The translations under genes were made by a program, and so were the position numbers. 64,000 bases of DNA from Cherax quadricarinatus (lineage: Eukaryota; Arthropoda; Malacostraca; Decapoda; Parastacidae), in contig NC_091341.1 in the NCBI RefSeq assembly GCF_038502225.1, positions 2,694,626 to 2,758,625 on the forward strand. The letters run 5' to 3'. Position 1 is the stretch's first letter, and every line of letters begins with the position of its first letter. Shown piece by piece: positions 21,941-34,634 of the stretch. The notes under the pieces are model-generated. The model was not told where the DNA came from, did not search any database, and saw only the letters and a program-made list of their open reading frames with translations.

Positions 21941-22245
21941 TGCTTATCAAATGACAGTAGTTTATCAGATAACAGTAGGTTACCACATGACAGTAGTTCA
22001 CCAGATAACGGTAGGTCCCTCATGACAGTAGGTTATCACATATGATAATAGGCCACCAAATAACAGTAGGTCACCAGATGACAGTAAGTAAGCATATAAT
22101 AGGTTACCACATAACAGTAACTCACCAGATAATTGTAAGTTACCACATAACAGTAACTCACCAGATAATTGTAAGTTACCACATAATAGTAGGTCACCAC
22201 ATGACATTAGATTACTACATAATAGTAGGTCACCACATGACAGGG
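21941..22245. repeat. Minisatellite, 18-bp unit, about 16 copies
   Basis: Imperfect units of CAGTAGGTTACCACATGA type, with alternating variants CAGTAACTCACCAGATAA and TTGTAAGTTACCACATAA forming a 36-bp higher-order repeat around 22110-22185. Confidence 0.8.
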
Positions 22246-22839
22246 AAAACATTTCTACACATTTCCGTCCATTGATTCAGTAATATTTTTCCATGTAACC
22301 CTCAGCCATGAGATCAACAAAAATATATATATATATCAGTTTCATATTTATTACACATAAAAGTTATATAATAATCTTATAAAAGCAGATAAGAATGTTC
22401 TTGTAATACTTGCTGGGTTATAACTCCGCTACATGCCAGTGGTTTGTAATTATATAATGAAATAGGAAATTATCTTTGTGTAACGTATCTTAAAGAGTAG
22501 TGGAGATAAGCGTGTAGTGATGTTATCCTCAGCACGGTCAGGCATGGAAGGTTCCACTCCCATCACACTTAACCCAAGTCACTCCCTACACCCTACCGCG
22601 ACTCCATCACCCCTTCTACTCAGTTCACCCCCTCCCTCTCACCTCGACTGCATCACCCCTCACTTCTACCCACCTCACCTCGACTCCATTACCCCTCACT
22701 TTTACCCACCTCACCTTTCGCCTCCATCCCCCTCTCATCCCTCAACCCCCCCCCTCCTTCACCCCTCTCTGGCCAATAGCTCGATACAAGGTGTATTGAT
22801 TAGCGTGTTAGAGTAGCCCAGTGCTGGCTGAAGCCCCGA
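22246..22839. other. No gene; short C-rich tandem repeat
   Basis: At about 22640-22715 a 36-bp unit with CACCTCGACTCCATTACCCC is present twice. The rest is C-rich low-complexity sequence and unique DNA. Confidence 0.5.
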
Positions 22840-23970
22840 GCCTCACCTGCCACGCTCACAGGTGGTTCTTCCCTCACCTGCCACGCTCACAGGTGGTTCT
22901 TGCCTCACCTGCCACGCTCACAGGTGGTTCCTGCCTCACCTGCCACGCTCACAGGTGGTTCCTGCCTCACCTGTCACGCTCACAGGTGGTTCCTGCCTCA
23001 CCTGTCACGCTCACAGGTGGTTCCTGTCACGCTCACAGGTGGTTCCTGCCTTAGTTACTACGTTCACAGGTGGTTCCTGCCTCACCTGCCACGCTCACAA
23101 GTGGTTCCTGCCTCACCTGCCATGCTCACAGGTGGTTCCTGCCTCACCTGCCACGCTCACAGGTAGTTCCTGCCTCACCTGCCACGCTCACAGGTGGTTC
23201 CTGCCTCACCTGCCACGCTCACAGGTGGTTCCTGCCTCACCTGCCATGCTCACAGGTGGTTCCTGCCTCACCTGCCACGCTCACAGGTAGTTCCTGCCTC
23301 ACCTGCCACGCTCACAGGTGGTTCCTGCCTCACCTGTCACGCTCACAGGTGGTTCCTGCCTCACCTGTCACGCTCATAGGTGGTTCCTGCCTCCCCTGTC
23401 ACGCTCACAGGTGGTTTCTGCCTCACCTGTCACGCTCACAGGTGGTTCCTGCCTCACCTGTCACGCTCACAGGTGGTTCCTGCCTCACCTGTCACGCTCA
23501 CAGGCGGTTCCTGCCTCACCTGTCACGCTCACAGGTGGTTCCTGCCTCACCTGTCACGCTCATATGTGGTTCCTACCTCACCTTTCACGCTCACAGGTGG
23601 TTCCTGCCTCACCTGTCACGCTCATATGTGGTTCCTACCTCACCTTTCACGCTCACAGGTGGTTCCTGCCTCACCTGTCACGCTCACAGGTGGTTCCTGC
23701 CTCACCTGCCACGCTCACAGGTGGTTCCTGCCTCACCTGTCACGCTCACAGGTGGTTCCTGCCTCACCTGTCACGCTCACAGGTAGTTCCTGCCTCATCT
23801 CTCACGCTCACAGGTGGTTCCAGCTGCCACCTGCCACGCTCAAAGGTGGTTCCTGCCACGCTCAAGGTGGTTCCTGTCTTACCTGCCACGCTCACGGGGG
23901 GCTCCTGTCTTACCTACCACGCTTACAGGTGGCTCCTGCTGCCACCTGCTACTCTCACAGAGGTGGTTTC
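22840..23970. repeat. Minisatellite, 31-bp unit, about 36 copies
   Basis: The unit combines CAGGTGGTTCCTGCCTCACC and TGCCACGCTCA. Sequence is very uniform with C/T variation at TGCCACGC/TGTCACGC. Units decay toward 23800-23970. Every unit has CACCTG, nine bases, then CAGGTG, an inverted E-box pair. Confidence 0.9.
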
Positions 23971-24063
23971 TGATTCCATATACACCAAATAAAATTCACT
24001 TTTGAGTACTTGTTAAAGTCTTTTACAACATTTTGTCCTGGCTGGAGAAATGTTAAGCTCTCA

Positions 24064-26822
24064 CAGTGTGGAGTGTCACAGTGTGGCGGATCAGTGTGGA
24101 GTGTCACAGTGTGGATGATCAGTGTAGAGAATTAGTGTGGAGTGTCGCAGTGTGGAGGATCAATGTGGAGTGTCACAGTGTGGAGAATCATTGTGGAATG
24201 TCAGTGTGGAATGTCACAGTGTGGAGGATCAGTGTGGAGTGTCTCAGTGTGGAGGATCAATGTGGAGTGTCACAGTGTGGAGAATCATTGTGGAATGTCA
24301 GTGTGGAATGTCACAGTGTGGAGTGCCACAGTGTGGAGTGTCACAGTGTGGAGAATAGGTGTGGAGTGTCAAAGTGTGGAGGATCAGTGTGGAGTGTCAC
24401 AATGTGGAATGTTGCAGTGTGGAGGATCAATGTGGAGTATCACAGTGTGAAGGATCAGTATGGTGTGTCACAGTGTGGAGGATCTGTGTGGAGTGTCAAA
24501 GTGTGGAGGATCTCTGTAGAATGTCACAGTGTAGAAGATCAGTGTGGAGTGTCAGTGTGGAAAATCGGTGTGGAGTGTTACAGTGTGGAGTGTCGCAGTG
24601 TGGAGGATCAATGTGGAGTGTCACAGTGTGGAGAATCAGTGTGGAGTGTCACAGTGTGGAGTGTAACAGTGTGGAGAATAGGTGTGGAGTGTCACAGTGT
24701 GGAGGAACAGTATGGTGTGTCACAGTGTGGAGGATCAGTGTAGAGTGTCATAGTGTGGAGAATAGGTGTGGAGTGTCACAGTGTGGAGAATAGGTGTGGA
24801 GTGCCACAGTGTAGAGGATCAGTATGGTGTGTCACAGTGTGGAGGATCATTGTGTAGTGTCACAGTGTGGAATGTTACAGTGTGGAGTATCACGGTGTGG
24901 AGGATCATTATGGTGTGTCACGGTGTGGAGGATCGTTATGGTGTGTCACAGTGTGGAGGATCTGTGTGTAGTGTCACAGTGTGGAATATTACAGTGTGGA
25001 GGATCAATGTGGAGTATCACAGTGTGGAGTATCACTATGGTGTGTCACAGTGTGGAGGATCAGTGTGTAGTGTTACAGTGTGGAATGTTACAGTGTGGAG
25101 GATCACTATGGTGTGTCACAGTGTGGAGGATCTGTGTGTAGTGTCTCAGTATGGAATGTCACAGTGTGGAGGATCAATGTGGAGTATCACAGTGTGGAGG
25201 ATCACTATGGTGTGTCACAGTGTGGAGGATCACTATGGTGTGTCAGTGTGGAGGATCTGTGTGGAGTGTCACAATGTGGAGGATCACTGTGGTGTGTCAC
25301 AGTGTGGAGGATCACTATGGTGTGTCACAGTTTGGAGGATCAGTGGAGGATCACTATGGTGTGTCACAGTGTGGAGGATCACTATGGTGTGTCACAGTGT
25401 GGAGGATGAGTGTGGAGTGTCACATTGTGGAGGATCGGTGTGGAGTGTTACAGTGTGGAGGATCGGTTTGGAGTGTTACAGTGTGGAGTGTCGCAGTGTG
25501 GAGGATCAATGTGGAGTGTCAAAGTGTGGAGTGTCGCAGTGTGGAGGATCAATGTGGAGTGTCACAGTGTGGAGAATCAGTGTGGAGTGTCACAGTGTGG
25601 AGTTCCACAGTGTGGAATGTCACAGTGTGGAGGATCAGTGTGGAGTATCACAGTGTGGAGTGTCACAGTGTGGAGAATAGGTGTGGAGTGTCACAGTGTG
25701 GAGGATCATTGTGTAGTGTCACGGTGTGGAATGTTACAGTGTGGAGTATCACGGTGTGGAGGATCACTATGGTGTGTCACAGTGTGGAGGATCGTTATAG
25801 TGTGTCACAGTGTGGAGGATCTGTGTGTAGTGTCACAGTGTGGAATGTTACAGTGTGGAGGATCAATGTGGAGTATCACAGTGTGGAGGATCACTATCTT
25901 GTGTCACAGTGCGGAGGATCACTATGGTGTGTAACAATGTGGAGGATCTGTGTGTAGTGTCACAGTGTGGAATGTTACAGTGTGAAGGATCAATGTGGAG
26001 TATCACAGTGTGGAGGATCACTATGGTGTGTCACAGTGTGGAGGATCAGTGTGTAGTGTCACAGTAGGGAATGTTACAGTGTGGAGGGTCAGTGTGTAGT
26101 GTCACAGTGTGGAGGATCTGTGTCTAGTGTCACAGTGTGGAGGATCACTGTGGAGTGTCACAGTGTGGAGGATCACTGTGGAATGTCACAGTGTGGAGGA
26201 TCATTGTGGAATGTCACAGTGTGGAGGATCACTGTGGAATGTCATAGTGTGGAGTGTCACAGTGTGGAGAATTAGTGTGGAATGTCACAGTGTGGAGTGT
26301 CACATTGTGGAGGGTCACTGTGGAGTGCCACAGTGTGGAGGATCGGTATGGAGTGTCACAGTGTGGAGGATTAGTGTAAACGTTACACTGTAGGGTCACA
26401 GTGTGGAGGATCAGTGTGGGGTCACAGGGTGGAGGATCAGTGTGTGGTCACAGGGTGGAGGATCAGTGTGGGGTCACAGTGTGGGATGTAACAATTTGGA
26501 GGATCAGTGTGGGGTCACAGTGTGGGATGTAACAATTTGGAGGATCAGTGTGGGGTCGCAGCATGGAGGATCAGCGTGGGGGCCACATCGTGGAGGATCA
26601 GTGTAGGATCACAGCGTGGAGGATCAGTGTGGGGTCACAGCGTGGAGGATCAGTGTGGGGGCCGCATCGTGGATCAGTGTAGGGTCACAGCGTGGAGTAT
26701 CAGTGTAGGGGTCACATCGTGGAGTATCAGTGTAGGGTCACAGCGTGGAGTATCAGTGTAGGGGTCACATCGTGGAGGATCAGTGTGGGGTCACAACGTG
26801 GAGGATCAGTGTGGGGTCACAA
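24064..26822. repeat. Minisatellite, about 28-bp unit (13+15 half-units), about 100 copies
   Basis: Half-units CAGTGTGGAGGAT and CAGTGTGGAGTGTCA alternate irregularly, giving 2.76 kb of array with several higher-order segments (for example the GGATCACTATGGTGTGTCA type at 24900-26040). The last 450 bp changes to a GGGGTCACAGCGTGGA variant. Long frames here are by-products of a stop-poor unit. Confidence 0.9.
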
Positions 26823-28455
26823 AACATTGTTATATAATAACAGGTTGCTCACGTTTTGAAAAACGATTAGTTGTATTTAGTTGATGTTGAGGCAGTTTTT
26901 GTTCAACTTTTACTGATCCCATCGTTTGTGACTACCATATTTCACAGCTGTTAGGTTGAACCATGCTGACCATCAAATTTCTCCCACTTCCCACAATAAT
27001 CCTTTTCTCCCCTCCCCAGTCATCCTCTTTCTCTCCCCACAATCGTCCTCGTTCCTCTTTCTGCCCCTTCCTTCTCGCCAATCCTATTTCCCTTCATCTT
27101 CCTCCTGACGCTGTCACCTTAACACGGTGATGAGGTTAGAGTGGTTTGTGCCTAGAAATAGCGGCCTCTTTTCTGGGCTGGATGTCACTTTCATGGGAGC
27201 ACATGGGAACGACAGACAGCAGAGGAGTTAGTTATTACTTGATTGAGAACCCATTACCTCTTTCGGGATGAATGGCAGGGATATTTTTCCCTTCGTCTAA
27301 ATTTGCTGATATTTATGGTCGATTACACTGAACGAATTATAGATGTGGAGTGTGGAATGTGAAATATACCTTGAATATTTTTATTTGCTTTGTGATTATG
27401 ATTTACGTAATTTGAGGACAAATTGATCACTACAGTAGTAAGTTGATGTTGTTAGACATGAACTGTCTGTTCTGAATGACCAAACGGTTTTAATGCTTTG
27501 TAAATAAATGAAACAAACCTCCCCCAGTCTTCCTCCTCCCCATTTCGTACAGTTCTCTTCACCCCTTCATCAGGTCTCCTGTAATCTTCTTTACCCCTTC
27601 CCTAGTTCTTTTCTTTCCCCTTCTTAATCATCTAGTCCTTACCTAGTCCTTTTCCTCTTTACTGCAATCCTCTTTATCCCTTCTCCAGTACTCTTCCCTT
27701 TCTTACAATATTTTTCACACCTTCCAAACTCATATCCCCCCCCCTCCCCCAAGTTTATAAATTCACCCTGGCCACTTTAACCGTCGATTAATCGAGAAGT
27801 TAGGAAATATTATTTTCCAAGGTGAATAGTGACTCGAGTACAACGAAAAAGAAACTAATAATTATCTGATTTAATGGCTTTACGACCGTCTGACTGTATG
27901 ATGTTTACTGAAAGAGGTGCCCGCTGTCATGTCAGTAAATAACATTGTGTGCAAGCTCTTCTATGGGTCTTGTGTCATAGGACAGTCTCTGAGGATGTGG
28001 CATCCCTGCAACGAGTCCCAGTCCAGATTCCAAGAATTCCTATAAAGTGGAGTGACTGACTGTAGGGTCGTCGCCGGGGTTGGAGGAAGGTTCTTATTAG
28101 CAAATTGTCTGAAGAGATGTCAGGGAGGTGTATGAGCCCTGTAAGGAAAATTTGGTCTTTAATTATATAGCTACTCAGTGACCAGCCCATTCTTGAGTTT
28201 GGCATCAACGTAAGCCTTTTTATTTTATATACTTTTAGGCGGGTGTTGATAATCAGCGAGTTGTGAAGGTCGAGAGGTATAAGAAAAATGTGTGTGGAGT
28301 TCACACTCCGACTCGGCTATTAACCTTTGATCGTGTCAGCCTTTCTGAAGTTGTTGAGGTCACTTGGCTTCGACATCCAGTTAAATCTCATGACCCATAC
28401 CCGTAGTAGATACTCTTATTGCCATCCTTTGTCGCTATAAAGAGAAGTGTCAGCC

Positions 28456-28457
<2 letters not shown>
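26823..28457. other. No recognisable gene
   Basis: Mixed AT-rich and polypyrimidine DNA (27000-27120, 27520-27760). A minus-strand frame of 109 codons at 27975-28304 looks coding-like over part of its length, with related stretches in another frame, but I do not recognise it. Confidence 0.35.

Positions 28458-28509
<52 letters not shown>
28458..28509. repeat. (TG)n microsatellite
   Basis: About 26 TG units. Confidence 0.95.
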
Positions 28510-28510
<1 letters not shown>

Positions 28511-29489
28511 AGGCTTGTGTTCGGGTCACTTACGACCGAATACAAGCATCATCCTGCGTCATCTCAAGTCATACCAAATTGACGTGCGAAAAAAAAAATT
28601 TGTCTAGTGATTCGCATTTTGTTCTAATTTGTCATAAAAGTTGTTTCAACCTCCTCATTATCTGCAACGTCTGGAAAAAAAAAAGTTGAAACTCAAAGTC
28701 TGGTAGTGAACCTCCAGTGCACGGATACCGTCGTTCCCAGTGAACAGCATATGACTTCAAGAATATTGCATCTTTTGTGGGAACACTATTTACCTCCAGA
28801 TCCAAAGAGGTAAAGCAAAGTGAAACAGTGCTTGGTTGTTGATATATCATATGAGTAAATCCTTTAAAAATGATCTTCTTGACTTTTATGAAGAAAAGAA
28901 TGACCACCGGGCTTAAACTGTCCAGGTTCAACTCGAAGGTTCAGAATTTATTTGTATGCAGCAGATGCACAATACCACAAAGACTATTATGATAAGTGAT
29001 GTAAACTACCGGTATAAAAATAAAGACTTTCTAAATATGATTTTACTGTTACTGGTGGTGCTCAGTTTCATGTAATAGATAGCATATATAGCAATCATTT
29101 ACAAATGTGAACAACAGTGAACTTGCATGAGATGTACATAAGTAATGGTGGTACTTTGTCACGTAAATGTCTGTTAGGGAAATTGTGTAATTTGCTTATT
29201 CTACTCTGGCATTACGTTTAACGTTTAGAGAGTTGTGTAAGTCTGTTTGGTTTTCGTAATTATTGGTCTAAAACAATTAGAGTCGCAGAAAGTAAGGATT
29301 CAGACAGTCAGCATTTATCATACGTGGTAAGTAAGATTAAATCTGAAGTCCATTTGTTGCGAAAGCTAACTGAATGTGACCTTTAACAATTCACCCACAA
29401 AAGATAATGTCAGACACGAGCAACACTCCTCACATTAGTATCTGCAGTGGTGTTTGAGGGTGACATCATACGGAAATAACGAGTCTTGT
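28510..29489. other. No gene seen
   Basis: AT-rich sequence; no repeat family or protein recognised. Confidence 0.5.
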
Positions 29490-31080
29490 ATCATTGTTTC
29501 CATCAACATATTACACGCACAACAAACCAGACAGTTTAGGGATTGCAGTGAAATTACATCATATGTTCAGATCAAAAGAGCTAGTGTCTCTAATGTATGA
29601 TTATTGCTTTAAAGTCACGTATAACCAAGCTCATATATTTCGAATATCTGCTGCTACACATACTACTGACCCCTGTGAAGGACTTCAAAAAGAGCGTGCT
29701 TCATGGCTTTTATGATAACGTATCTCGACATGTGAAAACCATGAAAATTCTAAAGGTGTAAAAGTTGGAAATAGAGTAGGGTACGACTTGGAAATGATCT
29801 CTAGTAGACTTCTTTTTATTAGGCAGCAGAGAGGTATCAGTCTTGCTGATGCACTCCAGTAAGAACTATCTGAAGTGCCAGCATCATTACCGGATGCGTA
29901 TAGAAACCTTCGAGATGGAAACAATGCTACAAAAATTATGCGTCCAGGCAGTAAACTCTGGAACGCGTGATATAGTGACAGTGGATGACCATGATATGCT
30001 CTACCCTGCAGTCTGGCCCCATGCAAGAGCTCTTCAAGCACATGCATCAAATATAGCAAAAAGATTGAAACTTTATAATATCTGTGAAGAGGTCCTAGTG
30101 ATTTTTAGCAGATATCGAGATATGTCAGACAGAACTCACGGCGGCTTGTTGTAAATGGTTGTGCTTCTTACATTTTCACCCCAGGAAAATCTTTTACGAA
30201 CATGGAAGCCAGTTATGAGAAATACAGAAAAGAAATCTTCAATAAGGTGTTTCTGTGTTTGAATTATGGGTGACGATGCAGAAATGATCGATCCTGATGA
30301 GACTATTCTTTCGTGATAATGATAAAATAATTCTCACTATTCTTAATGATGTTACTGATATATTTATATTAATATGCTGGTGGTGGAAAAAACATTGCTA
30401 AATATCAGATGGAGCGGTTTGATGCACTCGGTAAAGGTGATGTCTCCAGCTAACAGGTATACTTGCAATCACAGGTTGTAACACTCTCATGCCTATATAA
30501 CAATGGTAAAAGTTAGGCTTCAGAAACTTTAAAGAGAGACAATTTTCCTGAATTGAGAACTATACTAAAAACTTCAGATGTTTCTCAAGCTATCCTTAAT
30601 GCTGGGACAGCCTTTTCAGCGCACTTTATGGATCTTAGTTACTTTGATGAATCAGAAATTTTCTGCAAGAAGAAAGGTATGGCACCATCAATCAAAAGCC
30701 TTCCGTCGACTGATGAGAACTTGGCATTCCATCCCTAACGTGTCCATCTTCAGCTCATGCTTTGGAAAGCTGCAGATAAGCAACACCCAGCTAAAGTTCT
30801 TAATGTAAACATTACGAACTTTGGTTGAGAAATAATTGATAATTTCCCTGTTCCTGTCTTCAGCTTTGGTCCTGTGTTCCCTCCAGCAGTACTGAAGGTT
30901 GCCGCAGGCAGCTGTCAAGATCAAAACATATGCGCTCAGCAGAGATGCAGCTGTTTTACTGATGGCATACCATGCACAGACTAGTGTTGCTACTTAGCTA
31001 CTTAGGAATGCAACAATTCTTTTATCAGTGCTTCCATTGAAAATAAAGGAAATGATGGTGATAATGAGAGTGAGCAGCTG
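29490..31080 (+). pseudogene. Decayed copy of a cysteine-rich multicopy gene family
   Basis: Several plus-strand frames, broken by stops and shifts, read in a consistent order. LGIAVKLHHMFRSKELVSLM with FKVTYNQAHIFRISAA (about 29535-29655); SLPDAYRNLRDGNNATKIMR (about 29880-29945); LVIFSRYRDMSDRTH (about 30095-30140); PSIKSLPSTDENLAFHP (about 30690-30738); HLQLMLWKAADKQHPA; FSFGPVFPPAVLKVA; then a Cys-rich end (ICAQQRCSCFTDGIPC, ECNNS, about 30930-31010). I associate this order with an uncharacterised protein family that is multicopy in cnidarians, molluscs and arthropods. Function is unknown to me. The copy is non-functional here. Confidence 0.45.
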
Positions 31081-31699
31081 TAAAGAGTCCTTTAGACTGT
31101 ATTTGCTTATATAATCCTTATTTTCGTTTAAACTGGCTTTAATTTATTATCCATATAAGCATCAGTGAACCTATGTTTGTAGCACATAATCCTATTTTTT
31201 TTTAATTTGCTCGATAACCAACTTGAAATATGCTTCACCTAGAACCTGCTCTCTCGGGATTGATTGTTTGTCATTTATATTTCCTGCTATATTTCGACTA
31301 GTTTTGTAGCTATTTCTTATTTATTAAAATTCTGCAAGACTATGTCGCAGCATTTTATAACAAAATAAATGCAGCTTGAATTCATATGTATTGCAAATAC
31401 AAGAGTTTTACTGCGCTCAGTGCAATGCTAATCTTAAACTTCGGAAAAAAATCTGTTAAGATAAATTTTCACTGACCACAAACGAATTCCCTGGATGGAA
31501 AAATATACCTTTTAACATTTAAGCCTTCTAAAAATTCATATTAGAAGTGAAATTATGAACAAAAACGATAAATACCTATTTTTATTGGCGGCCATCTTGA
31601 ATTTGTGATAATTCTGTATCAGGGATCTCTAAGGATAACTCTGAAAAAATATATTGGACTACTGTAACAATTCCAGAAAACTGATGTGATGGCTGCCGG
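31081..31699. other. No gene seen
   Basis: AT-rich spacer between the cysteine-rich pseudogene and the LINE scrap. Confidence 0.5.
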
Positions 31700-31920
31700 A
31701 CTGTCTGGATAATATGGACTTCTCTCTGCCCTCCATGAGCTGTGTTGCACTTTCTTCATCAGGTCATGATGACATTCCATATAACGTGATTCGTCACCTC
31801 TCAGACGCGTCGTCTCTTTTGAGTCTTTATTTTAATAAAATATGGAAGGAGGGGGATCTCTTCGACGACATGGAGGTTTGCCAGTTCCGAAAAGAGGAAA
31901 GAGACCATTATCTTACATCA
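31700..31920 (+). pseudogene. LINE RT fragment (Jockey-like)
   Basis: SSSGHDDIPYNVIRHL followed by LLSLYFNKIWKEGDLFDDM resembles the RT block PGPDxIPYxMLxHL...LLxLxNxIWxxGxxPxxW of Jockey-type LINEs. Sequence after about 31900 no longer fits. The frame continues without stop into an 18-bp array, so the long frame 31714-32271 is a chance fusion. Confidence 0.5.
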
Positions 31921-32084
31921 AATTTTAATTATACGTCGTGGTCGGTACGTTACTTTTTGTTGAGCTCCAGACCGGTAAGGAGCAGGCGGATGAGGTGGCA
32001 AGTCTGCTACGTCCCGTCGGCTCCAGGATTGTTTTTTATCAGTCAATTAGCCATTCCTAGTGAACATACTCAACACTGCCTAGT

Positions 32085-32262
32085 AGACACGTTTGTTTTT
32101 TCTGAGCCTGTCTTATTCTCTGAATACGATCTATTCTCTGAACACTCCCTCTTCTCTGAACATACTCTGTTCTTTGAACCCGTCCTTTTCTCTAAAGTCG
32201 CCCTGTTCTCTGAACCCGTCCTACTTTTTGAACCAGTCCTATTCTCTGAATTCACTCGACAG
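32085..32262 (+). repeat. Minisatellite, 18-bp unit, about 9 copies
   Basis: Units of TTCTCTGAACCCGTCCTA type, each encoding an LFSEPV-like hexapeptide in the open plus frame. Because 18 is divisible by 3, the frame stays open across the array. No sign that it is translated. Confidence 0.8.
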
Positions 32263-32270
32263 TATCAGTG

Positions 32271-34615
32271 AAACAGTTGGTCCTGTGGATGAAATCGCTG
32301 CCCAGATGCACTGCTCGCGTTAGGATTATTACAGTTGTGCCGATAAACATGACAACACATGAGTTACGGAAGCAAAGTGACGCGGCCAGAGGCGCTGATA
32401 GCCGCGTCAGTATAGGTAATGACACGTGTGGAGATGGCGATGATCCCGGAGGTGGACGTCGAGGCCAGAGCTGCGTCCGGCGAGGACGCTGATGGCAGTG
32501 TTGACGTCCGCGACACCAACACTTAGGAGTCGGTAAAATGCAAAGATGGGCGAACAGTGGTAATGAGGCTCGCGTTTGAAAGACTGCTGATTATTATGAT
32601 TACAGCTGCAGGGTCGTGATCATTGCAGCATACAAGAAAATATGAAACAAGGTGTTTTTCAAGGCAAATAATTAAGGTCAATGTGTAAGGTCATGGCAAA
32701 GTTGGGGTAAGTGATGGCAGTTCTTCATAAAGAAGACAATGGCTTAAGGGCTGCTAATGGCCCTATGGCCATTCTACTGTTCCCCACCGCCCAAGGTAGT
32801 TAACCCTAAAATAAAATAAAGGAAATCATAAGTTTGGGTTACCTGGTTGAGGGGTCACAGAGGGAATGAGGTGTGTAGGTTGCTACCTTCAGTAATTGTT
32901 GTAATTGTTGATTGGGACCGATCACACGCTGGTAGAGGCAACAGCTTGATGAAATATATGTGAGACATTGCCTCGTTATTGTCTCATATTAACTGACTAG
33001 CTCGTTGATTGGCTGGGAGTGTAGCTACCATCTTTGACGTCTGACCAGCAGGTGGGTGTCAAAGAGATTGTATGGCTGACAGCCAGATGGTACATGGTTT
33101 GTTGGCTGATAATATAACCTGGTATATATCAGACTGACTGGATTATGTAGGGTATTATTGTAGTCATTTTAACCAGCATAGCTCGTAGGCAGAAGATGTA
33201 ACTAAATTACTAACCGAAACAGTGACATTCTTACCCCTGAGAGAAAGACACTAGGCTGTAGTGGCTTTATAATTAACACACTATTTGTGTTCTAAGTATA
33301 ACTGTCACACCTGTGGCCAAGTGAAGAAATTAGAAGGCAGTGTAGCAGTATACACTTATAATTCTGGAAGAGGTACTAACACCTTTATGTAATTTGTTAT
33401 AAAGTTTCAATTAGTCAATTTTAAACTGACACAGTTGTTATAAATAGTATTGTATTATTGCAAGTATTGCGTTGTTGGATTACCTCCAGGCAGACATACA
33501 CTCAGTGAGAGGCAGAAAAATATAGGTGCACAAATACATGCATCACTACTCCCTGCTTGTAAATTATGATATTCGTTGTGAACCGGTTACATTTTTAAAG
33601 ATTCAGACTGAATGGCCCATAAAGGTTATTAATAGGGCACCACAAACATCAGCGCTAACCTAAGTGATGCTTCTAATTATATACATATTACCTACCAAAT
33701 GAAATAAAGAATTGTATAAATATGTCTACATGAAAATAAGTTAAATTAAAGAAAGTCTTACTGATTGAAAACCTTGACAAGAGTATTTGTACATATACAA
33801 CATATAAAGCATCAAATGGATAGTATATTTCAATGCAGATAAGTGAAAGAATGCCAAAAGGAAATGAGAGATTGTAAGATATTAAGGCTCTGTCACCTAA
33901 GCAAAAGATCTTGTAGTAATTATAAAGAATCTGTCACCAGAAAACTGTTAGAATAGTTGCAGTGTTAACTAATAACTAGGTCTGTTGATTTTATTTCATC
34001 TGTCGCTGTTGACTATACGTAAATATAGGTTAATTTACCTTAACCTTATCTAACCTAACCTAAACTAATATATGCGAGTTATTTGTGTAATATATGATTA
34101 TTTTGTTGCTGTATAGATCTTGTAGAAATCGGCTTACTGAATTCGTGCATTTTCTTTTTAAAAGTAAAAAAACAGATCTGCGAAATAAATGGTTCAATCT
34201 TTTTAGAGTCACGCTGGTTTCTGCATATAAAGAAACATACAACAAGAAAACTGCAAAGACAAAAAAACGGAACCTAGAGTTAAGTGCAAAATATGAAGAA
34301 AAATGTAAAGTATTAACCCTGCCTTCACCATAACATCATCACATACTTGCTCATACAAACATACGAGGAAACACTAGAGAAACTTCTTCAAACCGTCTAC
34401 AAGAAAAACAAGAGATAATAAAACATATGAAAAAAAAAGTGTAAAATTAAAAACAGGAAGCACTTATTTTTTTGCGAAAAGTGATGGATGGTTAGGAGTT
34501 AAAATATGTAGTGTATGCATCCACTGCTGGAAAATTTTATAACTTATTCGACGCTTTAATTGCAGAAGATGGGACAATACGAGGATAGCTTTGTTTATGC
34601 ATGTACATATAATTA
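32271..34615. other. No gene seen
   Basis: Mostly AT-rich DNA with a GC-rich patch at 32390-32500. A two-unit AACCT stretch near 34047 is too short to call an interstitial telomere repeat. Confidence 0.5.
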
Positions 34616-34634
34616 TACACACACACACACACAC
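34616..34634. repeat. (AC)n tract at the 5' side of LINE-A copy D
   Basis: Nine AC units immediately before the first LINE-A-related base. Confidence 0.85.

Noticed and set aside
22821..23992. CRISPR-like regular spacing of 31-bp repeats
   Set aside because: There are no unique spacers; units are contiguous. It is a eukaryotic minisatellite.
24066..25957. Several overlapping frames of 100-300 codons
   Set aside because: By-products of the 28-bp array; overlapping in all frames with identical repeat words.
31714..32271. 185-codon gene
   Set aside because: Its N-terminal third is a LINE RT scrap and its C-terminal third is the 18-bp array; the joined frame is accidental.
34040..34075. Interstitial telomere repeat (AACCT)n
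   Set aside because: Only about two clean units near 34047, not more than chance in AT-rich DNA.
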